A stretch of 13,585 nucleotides of DNA. It comes from DATKZH01 sp964475955. Lineage in GTDB: Bacteria; Planctomycetota; Planctomycetia; Pirellulales; Thermoguttaceae. Below the pieces are notes generated by a model. It had not been told where the DNA came from, did not search any database, and worked only from the letters and a program-made list of their open reading frames with translations. This document shows, piece after piece, positions 1 to 5,759 of the stretch. A program made the position numbers and the translations under genes. Location: the NCBI GenBank assembly GCA_964475955.1, contig CAYYZY010000203.1, forward strand, positions 1-13,585, in the 5' to 3' direction. Position 1 is the first letter of the stretch; the number at the start of each line of letters is the position of its first letter.

Positions 1-2
1 GC

Positions 3-335
3 CTGGCCGAGCCGGGCGGCGAGTCCCTTTCGCGCCCGGCGCTTTTCCGCGATGCCGACGAGCGCGTCGCCCGGACCGCAATCCGCCCGGCCGACGAGCC
101 GATGATCACTGAGCAGTCCGATGCGGCGGTCCCGCTCGGGCGCGGGGCTTACACGGCGGCGGCGGAGCGCCTTTTCGCGGAGGAATCGGCCGATTCGGCG
201 CTCCTTTCGCGCGAGTCGGCTTGGCTTTCGGCGCTCGGCGCGGCCGCCCAGTCGCGCTCATTGGAGGACGAACCCGACGAGGACCGCGATCTCTGCGAGG
301 CCGTCGACGCCGTGCTCCTGAGCCTCTGGCCGTAG
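3..335 (+). CDS. C-terminal end of an unidentified acidic protein (5' partial)
   Basis: The reading frame is open from the left edge of the window and ends at TAG 333-335, giving 110 residues. An ATG at 102 lies inside the frame, but nothing marks it as the true start and coding-like sequence continues upstream of it, so this is most likely the tail of a larger protein. The tail is rich in Ala, Glu, Asp and Arg. It has an acidic patch (EDEPDEDRD) just before a short hydrophobic end (AVDAVLLSLWP). No domain, signal peptide or membrane segment is recognisable, and I cannot assign a function. It runs in the same direction as dnaA, but about 600 bases and a separate promoter lie between them, so co-transcription is not indicated. 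Confidence 0.5.
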   Translation: MAEPGGESLSRPALFRDADERVARTAIRPADEPMITEQSDAAVPLGRGAYTAAAERLFAEESADSALLSRESAWLSALGAAAQSRSLEDEPDEDRDLCEAVDAVLLSLWP

Positions 336-783
336 GCGACCCGCCCAGTACGGCGGCCGAACTCGATCGGAGCCGCTCCTGCGGGTGGGTCGCACGGGCC
401 GGGCGGGCAGGCTCGCTGTGAGGGGAACCCCCGCGACTGGCGGCGGCGTCGGGCGAGGCGTTCGGGCCGCCGGGATCGTTACGTTCGGGATGGTTCGCAC
501 GTCGCGAACCGTGGAAGCGGGTCTGACGAAACCGATTTCCGCGGGCTACCTTCAACCCACGTGCACGGTCCGGCCCACAACCCCAACTCCCGACCGGCCC
601 AGGAGTTGCCGCGTTGCGACCCGGCCGCGGCGCCGCCCGCCGAACACGTTTTCCACTTCCCACGGTTTGCACCTCGGCGGTCGTCGACGCCGTCGCACGG
701 CCCCAGGGGTCGGGATTTCTCGCGGTTGTGCGGGCTGGCCGGAGCCCACGAAGATCTTTCGGGCCATTGTGTGAGCGACGTGT
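336..783. other. Intergenic region upstream of dnaA, no gene seen
   Basis: No frame here has a ribosome-binding site with a protein-like translation; the open frames are arginine/proline-rich artefacts of high GC. It contains one 7-bp palindrome (annotated separately). There is a single weak DnaA-box-like 9-mer (TTTTCCACT at 649-657, two mismatches to TTATCCACA). No cluster of DnaA boxes, AT-rich unwinding region or T-tract terminator was found, so a replication origin is not supported. Confidence 0.5.
492..510. repeat. 7-bp palindrome with 5-bp centre, possible operator
   Basis: GGTTCGC (492-498) and its exact reverse complement GCGAACC (504-510) flank ACGTC. It lies about 270 bases upstream of the dnaA promoter and about 160 bases after the preceding stop codon, with no following T-run, so it does not look like an intrinsic terminator. 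It has the size and symmetry of a dimeric repressor site, but no regulator can be named and chance is not excluded in DNA this GC-rich. Confidence 0.25.
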
Positions 784-811
784 TTGACAGCGGTGCTAGC
801 AGAGGTAAAAT
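784..811 (+). promoter_or_regulatory. Sigma70-type promoter for dnaA
   Basis: A perfect -35 box TTGACA (784-789) is followed after 16 bp by TAAAAT (806-811), one mismatch from the TATAAT consensus. Transcription would start near 818 and leave a leader of about 150 nt before the dnaA ATG at 971. It is the only such pair seen in the upstream region. Confidence 0.6.
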
Positions 812-886
812 CGGACGCATCGGGTGACACAACAGGAAGCCAAGACGGTGACCGCCGTCGCTGATCGCGGCCCTTCTCCGGGATTT

Positions 887-903
887 CCCCGCTTCCTGCG
901 GGG
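887..903 (+). promoter_or_regulatory. Hairpin in the dnaA leader
   Basis: CCCCGC (887-892) pairs with GCGGGG (898-903) across the loop TTCCT, a 6-bp all-GC stem in the predicted dnaA transcript about 70 nt before the start codon. It could affect translation or attenuation. No U-run follows, so it is not a simple terminator. Its role is inferred only from position. Confidence 0.25.
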
Positions 904-970
904 TAGCTGAATCGACGCGCAAGCGGAGCGTTTCAGGGAGAAGGTGCGCGCAGGCGGATTGGAAGTGGCC

Positions 971-2425
971 ATGGACGATACGGACATCGTGTCGGCCCTG
1001 CGTGCTGCGGTGGCTGACAGGGTCGGAAAAGAACGCTTCGACCTGTGGTTCGGCCCCAACGGCCGGCTCCAACTGGACGGCGACGCGCTGACCATCCTCG
1101 CGCCGAACCTCTTCTTCCAGCGGTGGCTCCGGTCGAACTTCTGTCGCGACATCGAGCGCGCCTGTCTGGACACGTTGGGCAAGATACCCGAGCTGGATTT
1201 CCGCGTCGACACAAGTCTGCCGATGCCGCAGGCCGCACCGACCCCCTCTCCGAGCGGCCGGGGCGGCCCTCCGTGCGCGGAGCCCGCCGCGGCGGAACGG
1301 GCGGCTCCCCGGCATGCGCCGGGGGTCGCTCTTGCCGCGGGCGCGGCGTCGGCGAATTCCGGCGACGGCGAACTGCCCACCGGCGGTCGGCGGCGATTTG
1401 CCCGGCTGAGCTCTTTCGTGACGGGTCCCACCAATCAGTTGGCCTACGCGGCGGCCGACTCGGTGTCGCGCCGGCCGGGGGAGCTGTCGCCGCTATTGAT
1501 CTACGGCCCCACCGGCGTGGGGAAGACGCACCTGCTCGAGGGAGTCTGGGCGGAAGCACGGCGGCGCTATCCCCGCGCGACCGTCATCTACCTGTCGGCC
1601 GAGCAGTTTACCACCGATTTCCTCCAGGCGCTGCGCGGCAGCGGCGTGCCCAGCTTTCGGCGCAAGTACCGGAGCGTCGACTTGCTGATCCTCGACGACC
1701 TCCAGTTCTTCCGCGGCAAGCGGGCCACGCAGATCGAGCTGCTCTACACCGTCGACACGCTCCTGCGCCAGGGGCGACAACTGGTGCTGGCCGCCGACCG
1801 GTCCCCCGAAGACATCTCCGACCTGGGCCCCGAGCTGACCAGCCGGTTGGCCAGCGGCATCGCCTGCCGCATCGAGCCGCCCGACTATGCCACGCGCCTC
1901 GGCATCGTGGGCCGCATGGCCGAGCGGTTCGGCATGAAATTGCCCGACGAAGTCCGGCAGTACGTCGCCTCGCGCCTGACGAGCCACGCCCGCGAACTTT
2001 CCGGCGCGCTGTGCCGCCTTCGGGCGACGAGCGAGGCGCTGGCGCGGCCGATCACCCTGGCGATGGCCGAGGAGGAGTTGGCGGAGTTGGTTCGGGCGAG
2101 CCGCCGTACGGTGCGTCTTCCGGACATCGAGAAGGCGATGTGCGAGGCGTTCGGCCTGGAACCCCGCACCCTCCAGTCCGGCGCCAAGGCCAAGTGCGCC
2201 AGTCATCCGCGCATGCTGGCCATGTGGCTCGCCCGACGATTCACCCGCAGCGCCCTGAGCGAGATCAGCACCTATTTCGGGCGCCGCAGCCACACCACGG
2301 TGATCTCGGCCCAGAAGCGGGTCGACCGCTGGCTGGCCGACGGCCACTCGATCGAGCTGGCCGACCGCACCTGGAACGTCGGCGACGCCGTGCAGCAAGT
2401 CGAGCGCGTGCTCCGGGCCGGGTGA
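971..2425 (+). CDS. dnaA: Chromosomal replication initiator protein DnaA
   Basis: DnaA is the ATP-dependent protein that binds origin DnaA boxes and opens the duplex to load the helicase. From ATG 971 the product has 484 residues, normal for the family. Domain I is residues 1-85 (with KERFDLWF at 20-27). A low-complexity Pro/Ala linker (domain II) covers about 86-140. The AAA+ domain III has Walker A GPTGVGKT (179-186), Walker B LLILDD (238-243), a box VII region ELTSRL with arginine finger R292, and sensor II at R341. Domain IV (about 382-484) contains the DnaA-box-binding helix-turn-helix, ending in YFGRRSHTTVISA. The usual Asp before His (GRDHTTV) is Ser here. A GTG at 944, behind AGGGAGAAGG, would add nine residues and is an alternative start; ATG 971 has GGAAG upstream and begins where domain I normally begins. 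No dnaN, recF or gyrB follows. Confidence 0.95.
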   Translation: MDDTDIVSALRAAVADRVGKERFDLWFGPNGRLQLDGDALTILAPNLFFQRWLRSNFCRDIERACLDTLGKIPELDFRVDTSLPMPQAAPTPSPSGRGGPPCAEPAAAERAAPRHAPGVALAAGAASANSGDGELPTGGRRRFARLSSFVTGPTNQLAYAAADSVSRRPGELSPLLIYGPTGVGKTHLLEGVWAEARRRYPRATVIYLSAEQFTTDFLQALRGSGVPSFRRKYRSVDLLILDDLQFFRGKRATQIELLYTVDTLLRQGRQLVLAADRSPEDISDLGPELTSRLASGIACRIEPPDYATRLGIVGRMAERFGMKLPDEVRQYVASRLTSHARELSGALCRLRATSEALARPITLAMAEEELAELVRASRRTVRLPDIEKAMCEAFGLEPRTLQSGAKAKCASHPRMLAMWLARRFTRSALSEISTYFGRRSHTTVISAQKRVDRWLADGHSIELADRTWNVGDAVQQVERVLRAG

Positions 2426-2435
2426 AGGGTCGCAC

Positions 2436-2493
2436 GTGGGGCACGTTTCCAACGTGCCGTTCGCTTGCTCGGCACGTTGGAAACGTGCCCCAC
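2436..2493. repeat. Inverted-repeat element, copy 1 (23-bp perfect arms)
   Basis: Arms 2436-2458 and 2471-2493 are exact reverse complements over 23 bp, separated by a 12-nt loop. Each arm is itself a palindrome built as GGCACGTT-TCC-AACGTGCC, so it can fold as one long hairpin or as two small ones. It lies 10 bases after the dnaA stop and 30 bases before the stop of the convergent enolase-family gene, a place typical of REP/BIME-like elements. A second copy with identical arms and a different loop is at 7208-7264. It has no T-tract, but may still serve as a bidirectional transcription block. The frames through it encode repeated HVSNVP/HVGNVPH peptides, which are artefacts. Confidence 0.85.
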
Positions 2494-2523
2494 GATACCG
2501 GCGCAGACGCTTTCCTGTAAGCC

Positions 2524-3657
2524 CTACGGCAGCAGGCGCTCGCCTCGGCTGTACTTGGCCACGGCGTCGAGGTCGAGCTCCAGGCCGAGGCCGGGCGCGT
2601 CGGGGATGGCGAGCATGCCGTCGTCGTCGAGCTTCCAGCCGCCGACGGCAATCTCGTCGACGTAGGGCGATCCGGTGAGGTACTCGACCAGGTCGGTATC
2701 GGCGAAGGCCGAGGCCAACTGCAAGTCGGCGGCCAGCCCCACGGCCGTGTTCCAGCCGTGCGGGATGAAACGGACGCCGTTCTCCCGGGCCATCCACGCG
2801 ATGCGGCGCGCTTCGCTGATGCCGCCGACCTTGGTCACGTCGGGCTGGACCACGTCGAACGCCCCCGCCTGAAGCCACGGCCGGAACGACTGCCGGCGCG
2901 TCAGGTCCTCCCCGCCGGCGATCGGCACCGGCGCCCGGCGGCGCAGCGCGACGTAGTCTTCCAGCGCGTCGGGCACGAGCGGCTCCTCGAACCAGGCCAC
3001 GTCGTAGTCGGCCAGCATGGGGGCTGTGCGAAGCGCCCACTTGTAGCCGTGCGGCCAGAAGGCGTCGCTCGCGCCCGCGTCGACCATCAACAGCGACTCC
3101 TCTCCGACCGCCTCGCGCGCGGCGCGCACGATCGCGTGGTCGAGCGCGGCCGAGTGTTTCCCGAACGGCCCCCAGCCGATCTTGAACGCGCGGAAGCCCC
3201 GTTCCTTGATTTGCAGCAGGTGGTCGGCGAGGGGCTCGGGCTGGTCCATCAACAGCGAGGCGTAGGGCTTCACGCGGCGGCGGTAGCGCCCGCCCAAAAG
3301 CCGCCCGACCGGCTGGCCGGTCGCCTTGCCCAGCAGGTCCCACAGGGCGATATCGACGCCGCTGATGGCGTGGGTGACCGAGCCGCCGCGCCCGGTCCAG
3401 AACGTGTTCTGGTGCAGCTTTTCGCTCACGCGCTCCGGCTCCAGGGAGTTTTCGCCCCGGTAGAGCGGTTCCAGCAGCGCCAGGGCCGCGCGGACCAGTT
3501 CGTCGCTGGTGAACACGCTCCCCAGGCCGACCGCCCCTTCGTCGGTGACCACGGCCACCAGCGTGTGGACGCAGTCGTCCCGCCCCAGCTCCTCGCTCCA
3601 CCCCCCCTCGGGCGTCGCGCCCCGGAGGCCCACGGCTCGGATCTCGCGTATCTTCAT
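2524..3657 (-). CDS. Enolase-superfamily enzyme, mandelate racemase subgroup (probable acid-sugar dehydratase or racemase)
   Basis: The 377-residue product fits the mandelate racemase/muconate lactonizing enzyme family, which abstracts the proton alpha to a carboxylate using Mg2+. An N-terminal capping domain (about 1-125) precedes a barrel. The barrel shows K159 in RAFKIG (strand 2), presumed metal ligands D193 (VDAG), E224 (WFEEP) and E250 (GGED), and the D273/H300 dyad (QPDVTKVGG, PHGWN). The first lysine of the KxK motif of mandelate racemase is Ala157, so only one strand-2 base remains. This pattern is compatible with a sugar-acid dehydratase, but the substrate cannot be read from sequence. 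ATG 3657 opens with MKIREI, the normal family start. A TTG at 3735, preceded by GGGAGG, would add 26 residues of repeat-like sequence and is less likely. It follows the glycosyltransferase gene by 87 bp on the same strand, probably in one transcript. Confidence 0.88.
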   Translation of the reverse strand: MKIREIRAVGLRGATPEGGWSEELGRDDCVHTLVAVVTDEGAVGLGSVFTSDELVRAALALLEPLYRGENSLEPERVSEKLHQNTFWTGRGGSVTHAISGVDIALWDLLGKATGQPVGRLLGGRYRRRVKPYASLLMDQPEPLADHLLQIKERGFRAFKIGWGPFGKHSAALDHAIVRAAREAVGEESLLMVDAGASDAFWPHGYKWALRTAPMLADYDVAWFEEPLVPDALEDYVALRRRAPVPIAGGEDLTRRQSFRPWLQAGAFDVVQPDVTKVGGISEARRIAWMARENGVRFIPHGWNTAVGLAADLQLASAFADTDLVEYLTGSPYVDEIAVGGWKLDDDGMLAIPDAPGLGLELDLDAVAKYSRGERLLP

Positions 3658-3735
3658 CTCGCCGATCCCGTTGATCCCGTCCAACAGCCACCCCCGTCCA
3701 ACGCCAGTCTCGTTCAACAGCCAATCCCGTCCCAA
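3658..3735 (-). repeat. Short imperfect tandem repeat in the spacer between the two minus-strand genes
   Basis: Read on the minus strand, the spacer holds three related words: TGGCTGTTGAACG, TGGCGTTGGACG and TGGCTGTTGGACG, joined by ACGGGAT/GGGGG-type linkers. In the frame of the downstream gene they would encode an imperfect WLL repeat (DWLLNETG, then GWLLDGING). A degenerate repeat is an unlikely N-terminus for an enolase-family protein, which supports the internal ATG at 3657 as the real start. Confidence 0.35.
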
Positions 3736-3744
3736 AATCCTCCC

Positions 3745-4944
3745 TCACCGTCCCGACTCCAGCCGCGCGATCAGCTCGCCGCGGCGCTGGAAGACGCGCT
3801 CGCCCTGCGCGCGGATCGGCGCTTCGCACTCGACGCTCGAAAGCTCCCACGTGTCGTTCATGAAGCTGTACACCCGGCCGAAGTAGAGGCCGCGCATCGA
3901 CTCGACGAGCCGGACCGGGGCGTCGCACCGGGCGAAGGCGACGATCACGTCGAAGAGGAGGTCCACCCAGAAGTCGGTGTCGATGTGGGGGCCGTCCGGC
4001 GCGGCGAACGTCGCCTCCAGCCGGGCGACCAGCTCGGGGCTGAGGTACCCGCGCAGGGCGTCGACCGTCGCCTGGAACCCCTCCACCGCGCTGTTGCGGA
4101 TCATCGCCCGATCGACCTCCAGGTCCTGTGCCGGCCCCAGTTCCTCGAGGCCGAACACCGGGGCGTCCTCGACCGCCGCGATCGACTTCCATCGGTCGAA
4201 GCTGGCGGCGACCGTGACCAGGGCCGTGCTCACCACGTGAATGAACATCGGGCCGAGCTTCGGGGCGCTCGGCTTGTGGACCTTCGAGCCCAGGCCCACC
4301 TGGCCCACGCGGAACCCGCCCAACAGCGCCTGCATGGTCATGAACACGTCGACGCCGTACTCGTGCGTCGTGCGGTGCCAGGGCACGGAGACGAGGTGCC
4401 GGGCGAGCCGGGCCGAGAGGGCGAAATCGCCCCCGATCGGCTGGCGGATGTTCCGCCCGAAAATGCCGTACACGATCGGGTAGCAGATGTTGTTGGTGAT
4501 CGTGCCGTCGTACTTGTGCCGGGAGTAGAGCGGGGTCAGGTAGTCGTACCCCCGCTCGAGGATCGGCTCGGCCATGTACTTCATCCACTCGGGCGTGATC
4601 GAGATCAGGTCGGCGTCGACGCACACCACCGCCCGGGCACCCAGCACGTTCGCCTTGCGAAACGCGTTCTCGAAGTTCCAGCCCTTGCCGGGCGTCTTCT
4701 CCGGCGTGGTGATGTGGATCTTGGGCACCTCGGTTTCGGTGGCGAGGAACACGTCTTCGGTGCCATCGGGCGAGGCGTTGTCGGCGTTGATGATCACGCC
4801 CTTGGTGCCGGGGAAGTATTTTCGCAGTCCCTCCGAGGCGACCCGCGTGGGATGGGCGATCGAGTCGGCCTCCTGGTACGACGGGATCACCACCGCGATC
4901 TCGGCTTCCGTGACTCGCTCGGGATTGACTTCTCGTTCGAACAT
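3745..4944 (-). CDS. GT-A glycosyltransferase, GT81-like (glucosylglycerate / glucosyl-3-phosphoglycerate synthase type)
   Basis: The 399-residue product has the order of motifs seen in GpgS/Ggs-type retaining GT-A enzymes, which move glucose from a nucleotide sugar onto glycerate or 3-phosphoglycerate to make a compatible solute or polysaccharide precursor. They are AVVIPSYQEAD (17-27, nucleotide binding), DNASPDGT (55-62), PGKG (85-88), the metal-binding DAD (110-112), GGDFALS (171-177), YGVDVFM (196-202) and a VHKPS loop with H223. The helical C-terminal part (about 240-399) is less distinctive. No signal peptide or membrane anchor is visible, so it is cytoplasmic. ATG 4944 lies about 120 bases inside a strong promoter, with AGGTCAGG upstream; longer versions starting near 5100 would begin inside the promoter. 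The partner phosphatase or hydrolase usual for this pathway is absent. The sugar donor and acceptor remain a guess; the fold assignment is firm. Confidence 0.85.
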   Translation of the reverse strand: MFEREVNPERVTEAEIAVVIPSYQEADSIAHPTRVASEGLRKYFPGTKGVIINADNASPDGTEDVFLATETEVPKIHITTPEKTPGKGWNFENAFRKANVLGARAVVCVDADLISITPEWMKYMAEPILERGYDYLTPLYSRHKYDGTITNNICYPIVYGIFGRNIRQPIGGDFALSARLARHLVSVPWHRTTHEYGVDVFMTMQALLGGFRVGQVGLGSKVHKPSAPKLGPMFIHVVSTALVTVAASFDRWKSIAAVEDAPVFGLEELGPAQDLEVDRAMIRNSAVEGFQATVDALRGYLSPELVARLEATFAAPDGPHIDTDFWVDLLFDVIVAFARCDAPVRLVESMRGLYFGRVYSFMNDTWELSSVECEAPIRAQGERVFQRRGELIARLESGR

Positions 4945-5071
4945 CGTCCTGACCTCGTGGCCTTGCAGGGGAACTGCCGGTTGCCTATGGTTAAGCGGGA
5001 ACGCGGGCCTGCGGATGGGATTGCAGTGTGCGCCCTCGGGAGACGGCTCCGCGTGAGCGAAGGGCACGGAA

Positions 5072-5100
5072 TGTATAGCCCCACGTGCGGGGCCTGTCAA
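5072..5100 (-). promoter_or_regulatory. Sigma70-type promoter for the glycosyltransferase-enolase unit
   Basis: On the minus strand, TTGACA (complement of 5095-5100) is followed after exactly 17 bp by TATACA (complement of 5072-5077), a near-consensus promoter. The spacer carries GCCCC and GGGGC arms around a CACGTG core, which could be a regulator site between the boxes. The predicted start near 5065 gives a leader of about 120 nt. The element overlaps the sequence just upstream of the divergent DUF4186 gene. Confidence 0.7.
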
Positions 5101-5114
5101 GTACGGCCGAGGCG

Positions 5115-5471
5115 ATGCGCGATCTCGACGACCTGTTCGCGACGCTGGCCCGAAGCGCGTTCCGCCGCCGCATGCGCCTGGGGCCCAAAGAGCGGGCGTA
5201 CCTGGCCCAGAAGACGCTGCCGGTCGTGGTGCAGCACGCGCGGCGGTTCGTCGAGGAGCGGTTGGCGCCGGCCGAGCCGCGGAACGACGGGCGTCAGACG
5301 CCGATGCGGGGCCACCCGGCGTTCATCGCCCAGCACGCCACGGCCACGTGCTGCCGCGGCTGCCTGGCCAAATGGCACTATGTCGCCCGCGGTAAACCGC
5401 TTTCGCCCGAGCAGGTCGACTACGTCGTGACCGTGATCGAGCGATGGCTGACCGAGCAGGTGAACGTGTAG
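5115..5471 (+). CDS. DUF4186 family protein
   Basis: The 118-residue product matches the small DUF4186 family almost end to end, as I remember its consensus: LAPAEPRNDGRQTPMRGHP (50-68), FIAQHATATCCRGCLAKWH (70-88) and the C-terminal QVDYVVTVIERWL. The strictly placed H67, H74, C79, C80, C83 and H88 look like a metal or redox site. No biochemical function is established to my knowledge. There is no signal peptide or membrane segment, so it should be cytoplasmic. ATG 5115 is chosen because GAGG (5109-5112) sits just before it and the family starts with a short DLxDLFxxLxRSxFRxR segment. It is divergent from the glycosyltransferase gene, with about 170 bp between the starts, and convergent with the next gene; a regulatory link to either is not shown. 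Confidence 0.9.
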   Translation: MRDLDDLFATLARSAFRRRMRLGPKERAYLAQKTLPVVVQHARRFVEERLAPAEPRNDGRQTPMRGHPAFIAQHATATCCRGCLAKWHYVARGKPLSPEQVDYVVTVIERWLTEQVNV

Positions 5472-5492
5472 CACGGCTCGCCACGCGCAACT

Positions 5493-5759
5493 TCACGGCC
5501 CTCGCTCTCGGGCCCCGCCTGGGAACGCGCTAAAGCAAGTGTGCGCCTCGCCCCCCTCGCGGCCGCCGACCGGCACGTCGTTCAGCCGAACGTCGGCGAG
5601 GCAGTCGACCGCGTGGAAGCGCACCAGGCATCGCCCGCCGGGATACGGGTGCGGCGGAAGCACAAACTCGCCCCAATCCCCGGCAGCGCCGTGATAGCCC
5701 CGCAGCGCCTCCTGGAACGCCTCTTCTGCTCCACCAGGCGTTCGGCACGAAAGCCCTTC
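5493..5759 (-). pseudogene. Decayed fragment resembling a glycoside hydrolase family 2 sugar-binding domain
   Basis: Directly after the stop of the C45-family gene, and in the same frame, 88 codons stay open. The middle reads like the jelly-roll sugar-binding domain of GH2-type enzymes: GEFVLPPHPYPGG, then VRFHAVDCLADV, then RLNDVPVGGREGG. Family members as I remember them have aromatic residues where this copy has Cys (DCL) and Arg (VRL). There is no start codon with a ribosome-binding site, no catalytic domain, and the similarity stops at about 5540. I read it as the remnant of a larger gene whose ends are lost. The in-frame position behind the stop may be chance or may reflect stop-codon gain in an older fusion. 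Confidence 0.4.

Noticed and set aside
649..657. DnaA-box-like 9-mer TTTTCCACT upstream of dnaA
   Set aside because: Two mismatches, single occurrence and no AT-rich unwinding region; not enough to call an origin.
2436..2493. Small frames encoding HVSNVP and HVGNVPH peptides in both 23-bp inverted repeats
   Set aside because: The peptides are simply the repeat translated; the same peptides arise at both copies on both strands. Not genes.
1493..4624. Very long minus-strand open frame antisense to dnaA and spanning the enolase-family and glycosyltransferase genes
   Set aside because: Its translation is Arg/Gly/Pro-rich noise; real genes with clear family motifs occupy the same DNA in other frames. 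High GC makes such shadows common.
5496..5534. GC-rich sequence ending GCCTGGGAACGCGC after the DUF4186 gene, reminiscent of dispersed TTCCCAGGC/GCCTGGGAA repeats
   Set aside because: The second arm is not intact and no clear palindrome forms, so neither a repeat nor a terminator is supported.
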